Positions 32,013-39,819 of a DNA stretch of 45,497 nt are shown in pieces. Each line of letters begins with the position of its first letter. The stretch's first letter is position 1. The position numbers and the translations under genes are program-made. Source of the DNA: Flavobacteriales bacterium UBA7878 (GTDB taxonomy: Bacteria; Bacteroidota; Bacteroidia; Flavobacteriales; Schleiferiaceae); assembly GCA_002501205.1 (NCBI GenBank), contig DLRW01000024.1:1-45497 (forward strand), read 5' to 3'. Under the pieces are notes generated by a model that had not been told where the DNA came from, searched no databases, and saw nothing but the letters and a program-made list of their open reading frames with translations.

Positions 32013-34814
32013 ATGAAAAGAATTTTTAGGTTTCTCTTCTTCCTTATTGTCTTACTTCTGGCTAGTGCCATGGTTTTGCCCATTGTATTCAAAGACTCCA
32101 TTTTGGAGCGAATCAAGCAGGAAGCCAATGCAAACCTTAATGCTAAATTCGACTTTAAGGATGTGGACTTATCCCTAATTACCACCTTCCCTTATTTTGG
32201 ATTTAGCCTGGAAGGATTAGAGATTTCCGGTATTGAAGAATTTGAAGGGGAAAAATTGCTTTCAGCTGGAGAGTTTAGCTTGTCTATAGACCTAATGTCG
32301 GTCTTATCCGGGGAAAGCTATCGCATTGAGAAAATATCAGTTAATGATTTGGATCTTAATGTTTTGATCCTCGAAAATGGTAAGGCCAATTTCGATATCA
32401 TGAAGGAAACGGATGCTACTGTTGATACAAGCAGCAGTAGTGAAAGCACTCCTTTTCATTTAGCACTATCTTCCTATGAGTTGAAGAATATTAATCTCAA
32501 TTACCGTGATTTAGAAGGGGATATGGCTTTTGCTTTACAAGGCTTAAATCACGTGGGAAGTGGTGATTTCACTGAAAATGTTGTTGGCTTAAAAACCCAT
32601 ACCGAAGTGGAAGCAATGAGCTTTGCCATGGAAGGAATGGACTATTTGAGTCGGGTTCAGCTTGAATCTGACTTTGATATGGACCTGATACAGGATAAGT
32701 TCCGTTTCAATTTTGGAAAGAACTATGTGAGTTTGAACGGACTGAAACTCAATTTTGAAGGTTGGTTTGCCATGCCTGATGAGTCCATGGACATGGATCT
32801 AAAGTTTAGCAGTCCGGATAACAGTTTCAAGAGCTTAATATCCTTGATTCCAGCTCTTTATTATAAGGATTTTGAAAGCCTAAAGACCTCTGGTGAGTTT
32901 AAATTGAATGGCTTGGTTCAAGGGAAATACATCAATGAAATTTACCCGAGTTTCGATATTAATTTGATGATTCGTGAGGGCTTTTTCCAGTATCCAGATT
33001 TGCCTTCTGCAGTATCGGATGTAAATGTGGATTTCCAAATTGTAAATAAGAGTCGCAATCTCGATAATCTGGAAATGCATTTGCCCCGAATCGAAGCGAA
33101 AGTAGCGGGTAGTCAAATCAGCGGAAGCTTTGATTTAAAGGATCCCATGCGCGATCCAGACTTCAAGTTCATGGCTCAAGCTAAAGCCAATTTGGAAGAC
33201 CTGAGTAAAGCGGTGCCTTTGGAAGGTTATAAAATGGCTGGTACAGTGGATATAGATATGAATGCTGCTGGCCGCCTTTCTATGATTGACAATGAGCAGT
33301 ACGATGCGCTTAAAGCCGGTGGTTATGCCAAAGCCAGCAATTTGCAATTTGGCGGAGATAGTCTGGGTATGGAGATCAGCCTGCCAAAAGCCGAATTAAG
33401 CCTCAGCCCACAAATGGCCAAATTGGGGCCAACCACTTTAATTTACGAAGGTAATACCATGGAAATGGAAGGGCAACTGGATAATCTTCTTTCCTATGCT
33501 TTAAGAGATGAATTATTAAAAGGTGAATTGGAATTTTACAGTCCTCGCTTGGATTTACTGGCCCTTGCAGGAGAAGAAAGTTCCGAAGCAAGTTCCGATC
33601 CAGTAGAAAGTGATACGGCTGCCTTAGCGGTAATTCGTTTGCCAGAGAATATTGATTTTCATCTAAATGCCAAGGTAGATTCCTTGCTGTACGATCAAAT
33701 TCGAATTTCTCAATTAGTAGGTGGAGTGCGATTGAAGGAAGGTCGCTCATCTTTGGAAAATGTGAAAATGCAAATGTTAGGTGGCGCCATGCGCATGAAT
33801 GGTGGCTATGACTCCAAGCCTGAACTACCCTTAGCGGAATTTGATTTTGCCATTGAAGGATTCTCTTTCCGCGAAAGCTATGAGGCCTTAGATATTGTGA
33901 AACAAATTGCACCTATCATGAAAAACATGGAGGGTCGCTATACGATGGACCTAAGCATGACTACGCTTTTAGGTTCGGATATGTCACCCCAAATGAATAG
34001 CGTTAATGCCAGCGGTTCCCTGGCTACCAAGAGTGTGCAAACCGGAGGAAAGGTGTTTGATCAATTGGCCACCTTCTTAAAGAATCCCGATTACCGTCAA
34101 TTAAAGGTGAGTGATATTGATTTGGAGTTCACCCTGGAAGATGGTCAGTTGAAAGTAGAGCCCTTCGATTTTAAATTGGCAGGTCAGAAAGCAGATTTAG
34201 GAGGAAGCATGAGCCTGGCTCAGGACTTAGACTTTGACTTGAACACCACTATTCCTTTATCCGGCCTTAAAGCCGATGCTTACCTAAAACAATTCCAGAC
34301 TTTGAGTGGAGGAAGCATTCCCTTAAAGGTAAAGATTGGAGGAACCGCTACCAGCCCTGAGGTACGCCCCAGCTTAGGGAACCTTAAGCAGCAATTAGGA
34401 GATGAGCTCAAGCAAAAGCTTAATCAGGCAGTGGATAGTGTTAAAACCCAAGTGAAGGAAGAGGTAAATAAGAAGCTGGATGAATTGGTGAAAGCCGCAG
34501 AGGAGCAAGGCGATAAATTGATTGCAGAAGCCAAAGCCCGTGGTGATCAATTAAAAGCGGAAGCTAAGAAGCAGGCCGATAAATTAAGAGCTACTGGTGA
34601 AGAAGCCGCCCAAAAGATCTTGGACGAGGCAGGGACTAATCCCTTGAAACAAGCTGCGGCTAAACCACTAGCAGAGAAAGCTAGAAAGGAGGCCAATGAT
34701 AAAGCTCAAAAGCTGGAAGATGAAGCAGCCCAACAAGCGAATGGCTTGATCAAATCGGCCGAAGAACAAAAACAAAAGTTAATAGAAGATGCCCGAGCCA
34801 AAGCTCAGATTTAA
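32013..34814 (+). CDS. AsmA-family protein with a C-terminal coiled-coil tail
   Basis: A 933-residue envelope protein. A single N-terminal membrane anchor (RIFRFLFFLIVLLLASAMVL) is followed by the AsmA-type N-terminal region (NAKFDFKDVDLSLITTFPYFG) and a long beta-rich body of repeated amphipathic strands, the fold now seen as bridge-like lipid transfer proteins between inner and outer membrane. From about residue 787 the sequence changes to an Ala/Lys/Glu-rich helical tail of nearly 150 residues with repeats such as AEEQGDKLIAEAKARGDQL, likely a coiled coil. ATG 32013 is preferred over the TTG at 32007. Its 3' end overlaps the OmpA gene by 26 bases. Lipid transport is inferred from the family. 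Confidence 0.88.
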   Translation: MKRIFRFLFFLIVLLLASAMVLPIVFKDSILERIKQEANANLNAKFDFKDVDLSLITTFPYFGFSLEGLEISGIEEFEGEKLLSAGEFSLSIDLMSVLSGESYRIEKISVNDLDLNVLILENGKANFDIMKETDATVDTSSSSESTPFHLALSSYELKNINLNYRDLEGDMAFALQGLNHVGSGDFTENVVGLKTHTEVEAMSFAMEGMDYLSRVQLESDFDMDLIQDKFRFNFGKNYVSLNGLKLNFEGWFAMPDESMDMDLKFSSPDNSFKSLISLIPALYYKDFESLKTSGEFKLNGLVQGKYINEIYPSFDINLMIREGFFQYPDLPSAVSDVNVDFQIVNKSRNLDNLEMHLPRIEAKVAGSQISGSFDLKDPMRDPDFKFMAQAKANLEDLSKAVPLEGYKMAGTVDIDMNAAGRLSMIDNEQYDALKAGGYAKASNLQFGGDSLGMEISLPKAELSLSPQMAKLGPTTLIYEGNTMEMEGQLDNLLSYALRDELLKGELEFYSPRLDLLALAGEESSEASSDPVESDTAALAVIRLPENIDFHLNAKVDSLLYDQIRISQLVGGVRLKEGRSSLENVKMQMLGGAMRMNGGYDSKPELPLAEFDFAIEGFSFRESYEALDIVKQIAPIMKNMEGRYTMDLSMTTLLGSDMSPQMNSVNASGSLATKSVQTGGKVFDQLATFLKNPDYRQLKVSDIDLEFTLEDGQLKVEPFDFKLAGQKADLGGSMSLAQDLDFDLNTTIPLSGLKADAYLKQFQTLSGGSIPLKVKIGGTATSPEVRPSLGNLKQQLGDELKQKLNQAVDSVKTQVKEEVNKKLDELVKAAEEQGDKLIAEAKARGDQLKAEAKKQADKLRATGEEAAQKILDEAGTNPLKQAAAKPLAEKARKEANDKAQKLEDEAAQQANGLIKSAEEQKQKLIEDARAKAQI

Positions 34815-36768
34815 AATATTTGGAAGCCTTTTTTTAAGCTTAGTATTTATTACGGCCAGCCAGGCGCAGGCCCCAGAATTGGGCGAATGTGAGCAGAAGG
34901 TGGAGGAATTGGCGAGCACACAATTGCCTAAAGCCATTCGTGCCTGGAATCAAAAGAACTATCGTGAGACCGAACGCTATTTGGAAAAAGCGGTTCGCTT
35001 TGACCCAACTTATGCGGATGCACTTTACCTCTTGGGCGAATTGAAACTTCGTCAAAGAGATGTTCGAAAGGCCCAATTCCTCTGGAGCAAATTGATGGAG
35101 GTTTGTCCTAATTACAAGGCTGAAATCGCTTATTTCCTGGGGGTTATGTATTTAGAGGATAATAAGCTGGATAAGGCAATTCCTTTGATTGAGCAATTTC
35201 TGGCTAATCCGGAAAGAGACTTTGGCTACGACAAAGAAGCTAAGGCGGCTTTGGAAGAGGCTAAAAAGAAACAAAAACTGCTGAGCAATGAGGTGGTATT
35301 CGATCCTAAGCCCGTGCAACGAATAAGCACTCAGGCGGATGAATATCTGGCTACCATATCTCCAGATCAAAGGACCTTGTACTTTACCCGTCGTTCACGT
35401 AAAATAGATCGCAAATCAGGGCCTGCTGCTTCTGCTCGAATGGTGGAGGAGTTTTGTGCATCGACCTTGCAAAATGATGGCACATTTGAAGAGGGAGCGC
35501 CTTTACCCAGTCCATTTAACACCAATTATAATGAAGGTGGTCCTAGCATCACTGCGGATAATACCGAATTGTATTTTACCGTATGTGAAGATTTAGATGG
35601 CTATAAGAATTGCGACATTTATTATACGGAAAAGGATATGCTCGGCTATTGGTCCAGCCCCCGTTCGGTAGGTGACCATATAAATCGCAAGGATACCTGG
35701 GAGTCGCAAGCTTCAGTAACGGCGAATGGAGATTGGTTGTACTTCACCTCCGATCGTGAAGGTGGAATTGGTGGTTTGGATTTATATCGTTGTAAGCGCA
35801 AGGCCGATGGAACCTGGTCGTCGCCCGAATTGTTGGATGCCCATATCAATACTCGTCGCGATGAAAAGTCGCCCTTTATTCATAGCGATTCAGAAACCTT
35901 GTACTTTACCAGTAATGGTCACCCCGGATTAGGTGGCTTCGATATTTTCTACGCTCGGGCTACCGATAGCTCCTGGCAGGCGCCATCGAATATTGGATAT
36001 CCCATTAATGGCGAGAAAGATGATTTAGGATTGTTTGTGAGTCTGGATGGAAAGACGGGCTATTTTTCGAGCAATACTCTAAGAGCTAATACAGGTTGGG
36101 ATCTTTATTCATTCGAAATGCCTGAAGAGGCGCGTCCAGAAGAGGTATTCCTTTTACAAGGTACTTTGGATGTTGCCGATGGAGAGAATATGGAAGAGGC
36201 CTCCATAAAGATTAAAAACCTTAAGACTAAAGAGGTTACAGAAATTAAAGTGGATGCCCAAACCGGCTCTTATGCGCGCGTTATTGAGAAAAAGGAAGCC
36301 GCCGATTATATTGTTAAGGTAGAAAAGAAAGGAGCGGCCTTTAGCTCTCGTTATATCTCTGATAGCGAATTAAGCGTGAAACCTACAGTAGAGGCTGATC
36401 TTCAATTGGCACCTATGGAAGTGGGGCGGGAATATACCTTAAACGATATTCAGTTCGAGAGTAATTCTTCCGAGCTCAATACGGCTTCTAAAAGTATCAT
36501 AGAAGAGTTTGTCTTGTTTATGAAAGAGAACTCAGCTTTACGGGCCGATATTCAAGGACACACTGATAATGTGGGCGATCAGCAGAGTAATTTACAGCTA
36601 TCTAAGGATCGTGCGAAGGCCGTATACCAATATGCCCTTAATTTGGGTGTGGAAGCCAAGCGATTAAGCTGGCATGGTTACGGTGAAAGCCGACCTTTGG
36701 CGGATAATGAAAACGAGGCGGGTCGTGCTAAAAACCGGCGGACTGTTTTTGTAATAACGGCCCGCTAA
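34789..36768 (+). CDS. OmpA-family protein with TPR and PD40 propeller (PorE-like architecture)
   Basis: A 659-residue exported protein with this order: signal peptide (LRFKIFGSLFLSLVFITASQ, cleavage near SQA), TPR repeats (about 50-130; NYRETERYLEKAVRFDPTYA), a WD40-like PD40 propeller (about 184-445) with repeated strands such as ISPDQRTLYFTRRS, GDWLYFTSDREGGIGGLDLY and SETLYFTSNGHPGLGGFDIF, a carboxypeptidase-regulatory-like beta sandwich (about 455-530), and a C-terminal OmpA domain (about 545-659) with the peptidoglycan-binding signature GHTDNVGDQQSNLQLSKDRA. This is the domain order of PorE, a type IX secretion component, although many Bacteroidota encode paralogues. It begins inside the AsmA gene in another frame. 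Confidence 0.9.
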   Translation: MPEPKLRFKIFGSLFLSLVFITASQAQAPELGECEQKVEELASTQLPKAIRAWNQKNYRETERYLEKAVRFDPTYADALYLLGELKLRQRDVRKAQFLWSKLMEVCPNYKAEIAYFLGVMYLEDNKLDKAIPLIEQFLANPERDFGYDKEAKAALEEAKKKQKLLSNEVVFDPKPVQRISTQADEYLATISPDQRTLYFTRRSRKIDRKSGPAASARMVEEFCASTLQNDGTFEEGAPLPSPFNTNYNEGGPSITADNTELYFTVCEDLDGYKNCDIYYTEKDMLGYWSSPRSVGDHINRKDTWESQASVTANGDWLYFTSDREGGIGGLDLYRCKRKADGTWSSPELLDAHINTRRDEKSPFIHSDSETLYFTSNGHPGLGGFDIFYARATDSSWQAPSNIGYPINGEKDDLGLFVSLDGKTGYFSSNTLRANTGWDLYSFEMPEEARPEEVFLLQGTLDVADGENMEEASIKIKNLKTKEVTEIKVDAQTGSYARVIEKKEAADYIVKVEKKGAAFSSRYISDSELSVKPTVEADLQLAPMEVGREYTLNDIQFESNSSELNTASKSIIEEFVLFMKENSALRADIQGHTDNVGDQQSNLQLSKDRAKAVYQYALNLGVEAKRLSWHGYGESRPLADNENEAGRAKNRRTVFVITAR

Positions 36769-36991
36769 TATATTCCGGGTTTTTCTCGCGTTTCAAGCGA
36801 TGGAATACATCTCGAGCTTGCTGTAGATCGTTGAATTCGAACCAACGACTTCTAAAGCATAAGCCCCAGAAATAATAATTGATTAATACTACGAATCGAG
36901 AGCCATTCTTTGCAAAGAGGCTAATCGATTTCTTAGGTTTTTTATAACGGTCGAGGATTTTAAATCCGCGGGGATGTCTTTCTTGTGGCAT
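36728..36991 (-). CDS. Small hypothetical protein
   Basis: An 87-residue basic protein beginning MPQERHPRGFKILDRYKKPK, with the aromatic-rich middle FVVLINYYFWGLCFRSRWFEF and a predicted helix (NDLQQARDVFHRLKREKN). I do not recognise the family. It fills the only sizeable gap here, reads with codon use like its neighbours, and overlaps the 3' end of the OmpA gene by 41 bases. A second in-frame ATG at 37003 lies at the edge of the rplS terminator, so expression would depend on readthrough or a weak promoter. Moderate doubt that it is real. Confidence 0.45.
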   Translation of the reverse strand: MPQERHPRGFKILDRYKKPKKSISLFAKNGSRFVVLINYYFWGLCFRSRWFEFNDLQQARDVFHRLKREKNPEYISGPLLQKQSAGF

Positions 36992-37002
36992 AATTCCGGG
37001 CA

Positions 37003-37031
37003 TAAAAAAAGCCGCTACAAAAGAGCGGCTT
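37003..37031 (-). terminator. Rho-independent terminator of rplS
   Basis: An 8-bp stem (AAGCCGCT / AGCGGCTT) with a 7-base loop; on the minus strand it is followed by TTTTTTTAT. It sits 23 bases after the rplS stop. Confidence 0.88.
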
Positions 37032-37053
37032 AGATATTATCCCGAAGTAAAGG

Positions 37054-37401
37054 CTACATTCTTCTTTCTTTAATTCGTGCAGCTTTACCGGTACGTTCAC
37101 GTTGATAGAAGATACGTGCGCGACGTACTTTACCACGTTTGTTGATTTCAATTTTGTCAAGTGCAGGCATGTTCAATGGGAAGATACGCTCTACACCAAC
37201 GTTACCACTCATCTTACGGATGGTGAAAGTTTCGGTGCTACCGTTACCACGACGTTGTAAAACAACTCCACGGAAGAACTGAATACGCTCTTTATTACCC
37301 TCAGTAATTTTGTAGTAAACAGTGATGGTGTCACCCGCTGCAAATTCAGGAAATTCGTTCTTGGTAGTGTACTGATCCTGAACGTATTGTACTAAATCCA
37401 T
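37054..37401 (-). CDS. rplS: 50S ribosomal protein L19
   Basis: A 115-residue ribosomal protein located at the 30S-50S interface. It shows the family pattern PEFAAGDTITVYYKITEGNK, RIQFFRGVVLQRRGNG, TFTIRKMSGNVGVERIFPL and the basic end RGKVRRARIFYQRERTGKAARI. The length is normal. It follows trmD in the same orientation after a 97-base spacer, the conserved order seen in many bacteria, and ends at a clear terminator. Confidence 0.96.
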   Translation of the reverse strand: MDLVQYVQDQYTTKNEFPEFAAGDTITVYYKITEGNKERIQFFRGVVLQRRGNGSTETFTIRKMSGNVGVERIFPLNMPALDKIEINKRGKVRRARIFYQRERTGKAARIKERRM

Positions 37402-37498
37402 TCTTAGTAAAATTTATTTTGAGGATAGGCAACATTCACAGCTCTTGTCAGAGGTTGGCCACCCTTGCCCATTTTTGGGGCTGCAATATTACGATAAA

Positions 37499-38194
37499 TC
37501 AATTGTCTAACAAAGAATCATCCTGCAAAAGATCGGGTCTTTTTCTTTGGGTGATTTCCAGAGCCTTAGCTTCTCTCCAGGCTTCAATTTCAGGGAAGTT
37601 TCCGCCCATGAGGATTTCCGGTACTTTCCAGCCATTAATCTCAGCCGGACGAGTGTAAACCGGCGGGGCAAGCAAATCATCCTGAAAAGAATCCGAAAGG
37701 GCAGAGCTTTCATCTCCCAGAACCCCAGGTAGGAGTCGGATTACCGCATCGCTTACCACGGCAGCGGCCAGTTCTCCACCACTAAGAACATAGCTTCCAA
37801 TTGAAATCTCACGAGTAATAATATGATCGCGAATCCGCTGGTCCACGCCTTTATAATGACCACAAAGGATCAGGATATTCTCCTTTAAGCTTAGTTGATT
37901 CGCTGTCTTTTGATCGAAGAGATCGCCATCCGGCGTCATGTAAATGAGCTCGTCATAGCTGCGTTCCTGCTGTAAATCCTGAATCAGATTTAAAATGGGT
38001 TCCACCATCATCACCATTCCGGCCCCACCACCAAACTGGTAATCATCAATCTGGCGATGCTTACCTAAACCGTATTCCTTTAGGTTATGAAGTTGAATCT
38101 TCACTAAACCTTTGTCTTGGGCTCGTTTCAAAATGGAGTGCTCGAATGCACTTTCCATTAACCAGGGTTGTGCACTAATGATGTCTATTCGCAT
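37499..38194 (-). CDS. trmD: tRNA (guanine-N1-)-methyltransferase TrmD
   Basis: A 231-residue enzyme that methylates G37 of tRNAs with S-adenosylmethionine to prevent frameshifting. The SPOUT trefoil knot and its cofactor site are seen in ILILCGHYKGVDQRIRDH and ISIGSYVLSGGELAA; the substrate region DDYQFGGGAGMVM and the C-terminal SALSDSFQDDLLAPPVYTRP also match. The opening is MRIDIISAQPWLM. A consensus -7 box ends 5 bases before the ATG. rplS follows. Confidence 0.95.
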   Translation of the reverse strand: MRIDIISAQPWLMESAFEHSILKRAQDKGLVKIQLHNLKEYGLGKHRQIDDYQFGGGAGMVMMVEPILNLIQDLQQERSYDELIYMTPDGDLFDQKTANQLSLKENILILCGHYKGVDQRIRDHIITREISIGSYVLSGGELAAAVVSDAVIRLLPGVLGDESSALSDSFQDDLLAPPVYTRPAEINGWKVPEILMGGNFPEIEAWREAKALEITQRKRPDLLQDDSLLDN

Positions 38195-38199
38195 AAGGG

Positions 38200-38207
38200 C
38201 AAAGATA
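38200..38207 (-). promoter_or_regulatory. -7 box TATCTTTG, 5 bases before the trmD ATG
   Basis: On the minus strand TATCTTTG matches TAnnTTTG exactly and is separated from the ATG at 38194 by 5 bases (CCCTT). Transcription from it would give an almost leaderless message. No -33 TTTG is seen at the usual distance. Confidence 0.45.
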
Positions 38208-38233
38208 GCTTAGCCTAAGCTTATTTTGAGAGG

Positions 38234-38752
38234 CTATTTACCGGAGGCAGTACTGTCACTTTTGGTTTCCGAATTGCTATTGAAATCCAGAGCTACAGAG
38301 TTAATGCAGTAGCGCATGCCGGTTTCGGTAGGACCATCATTAAATACATGCCCCAGGTGCCCGCCACAATTTGCACAAAGCACCTCGGTGCGAACCATGC
38401 CTAAACTGCGATCTACTCTTTCGATAATGGCATCATTATCCGCTGCATTATCGAAGCTGGGCCAGCCACAATGGGATTCAAACTTATCATCACTGTCGAA
38501 AAGCACGGCACCACAGGCTGCACATTTATATTCACCTGCTTCAAAATGCAGATTGTACTTTCCACTAAAAGGACGTTCGGTGCCAGCTTCTCTAAGGATA
38601 TAATACTCCTCCGGGCTTAGATCGCTTTTCCACTGTGCATCGGTTTTCTCAACATTCGGTTTCATAGCAACACTGTCTTTAGGATTGGTTTCCTGAGCTT
38701 GGCAGGATACGCTCATTACGCTTAAGAATAAAATAAGGGCCTTTGTTCTCAT
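38234..38752 (-). CDS. msrB: Peptide-methionine (R)-S-oxide reductase, lipoprotein form
   Basis: A 172-residue MsrB that repairs oxidised methionine in envelope proteins. A lipoprotein signal MRTKALILFLSVMSVSC (Cys17) indicates periplasmic membrane anchoring. Zinc ligands are C77/C80 in CAAC and C126/C129 in CANC; the catalytic cysteine is C149 in GMRYCINS. Other signatures are SPEEYYILREAGTERPFSGKY and HCGWPSFD. The start at 38752 is preferred because the longer frame (to 38821) would overlap the upstream hydrolase and bury the signal peptide. It is 37 bases downstream of the alpha/beta hydrolase, possibly in the same transcript. Electrons must come from a periplasmic thioredoxin-type donor not present here. 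Confidence 0.93.
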   Translation of the reverse strand: MRTKALILFLSVMSVSCQAQETNPKDSVAMKPNVEKTDAQWKSDLSPEEYYILREAGTERPFSGKYNLHFEAGEYKCAACGAVLFDSDDKFESHCGWPSFDNAADNDAIIERVDRSLGMVRTEVLCANCGGHLGHVFNDGPTETGMRYCINSVALDFNSNSETKSDSTASGK

Positions 38753-38789
38753 TACTTGTATTTTAACTAAGTACGAGGAAGGAGGTTCA

Positions 38790-39662
38790 TTAGTTCTTAA
38801 AGAAATCATAAATAGCGGCATGAACTTCGGGATCTCTTAAAACTCGGCGATGACCTAAGCCTTCAGTTTCCATATAGCGCGATCCTCTCCACTTTTGATG
38901 CATGTGTCGGGCATTTTCTACCGGAACATCCTGATCTTGTTTGTCATGAATGATTAAACCCTCTGGGCGATATACCTGACAGAGATAATCGGAGGAAGCT
39001 TCAGCAGCTTTAATATGATATTGACTTTCAATATAATCAATGATGCCTTTGGTTACACGTTCATCCATTTCGAGCTTGGTACAGAAATCACCAACCACAT
39101 TTTCGATGCTAGCCGGTGAGCCAATCGTTACCATTTTTTCGAACCAAAAACTACGAGCTAAAACATTGAATAAAACCATTCCTCCCAAGCTATGGCCAAT
39201 GGCAAAATCAATATCTCCAAAGCGTCGACAAGTTTCTTCTACAGAGTCCACAAAATCAATCATATGCGTTGGACCTCCCTGTAATTCGCCATGCTCTGGC
39301 GCCTCAATACTGAGAATATGAAATCCTTTTTGATGGAGGAAGTTGGCAATTTCGAAAAACTGACTACCTCGACCACTCCAGCCATGCATCATTAAAACTT
39401 TTGGGCCCTCAGCTCTCAGCTCAAATACTAAAAATTCGCGTGCGTTTTTGGTAAGTAATTCATGCTTAGTAGCGCGGTTTCGCATATCCTCTTCCCGTTT
39501 TGGAATAGGGAAAGGTAAAGGCTTAAAAAAGAGTTTTAAGGCAAAGGAGGTAGCCCAAGTAACATTTATACGGTTCAGAAATCTGGCCGTACGACTTAGG
39601 TATTTTGGAATTTTAAAACTTGGAGTTACTTCGGGATTCAAAACCTGAACATTGGCCTGCAA
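38790..39662 (-). CDS. Alpha/beta hydrolase
   Basis: A hydrolase of up to 290 residues. The nucleophile elbow is GHSLGG (S158), the oxyanion loop MMHGWSGRGSQF (91-102), the acid probably D243 in HDKQDQDVP and the base H271 in EGLGHRRVL. The N-terminal 60 residues are basic and partly hydrophobic. The frame has no ATG before residue 60: it opens at 39674 and the usable starts are TTG 39662 or TTG 39641; the latter would give a leader of about 15 bases from a -7-like CAATTTTG at 39667-39660. Substrate unknown. The neighbour msrB lies 37 bases downstream. Confidence 0.85.
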   Translation of the reverse strand: MQANVQVLNPEVTPSFKIPKYLSRTARFLNRINVTWATSFALKLFFKPLPFPIPKREEDMRNRATKHELLTKNAREFLVFELRAEGPKVLMMHGWSGRGSQFFEIANFLHQKGFHILSIEAPEHGELQGGPTHMIDFVDSVEETCRRFGDIDFAIGHSLGGMVLFNVLARSFWFEKMVTIGSPASIENVVGDFCTKLEMDERVTKGIIDYIESQYHIKAAEASSDYLCQVYRPEGLIIHDKQDQDVPVENARHMHQKWRGSRYMETEGLGHRRVLRDPEVHAAIYDFFKN

Positions 39663-39725
39663 AATTGCAAAAGCCTATTGGAGCCTGCAAGGCTTTTATT
39701 CTACTAAAGAATATTGATTTCTTCC

Positions 39726-39743
39726 TACAGGGTTTTCCCTGTA
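39726..39743. promoter_or_regulatory. Perfect inverted repeat TACAGGG-N4-CCCTGTA
   Basis: Arms of 7 bases separated by TTTT, in the 157-base divergent spacer between the alpha/beta hydrolase and the PAS protein, about 95 bases before the PAS gene start. There is no following T-run, so it is more like an operator than a terminator. The rest of the spacer holds no gene. Confidence 0.4.
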
Positions 39744-39819
39744 TTTAAGGAGGGGGTTTTGATTTGCATTTTTTAACTCCTAATTTCAGTGTATCAACCT
39801 GCGAAAATGCCTCCCTAAA

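Noticed and set aside
33403..33912. Long open frame of 169 codons on the minus strand inside the AsmA gene
   Set aside because: It is antisense to a well-supported gene, its translation is rich in His, Leu and Arg without any motif, and it mirrors the codon use of the AsmA frame.
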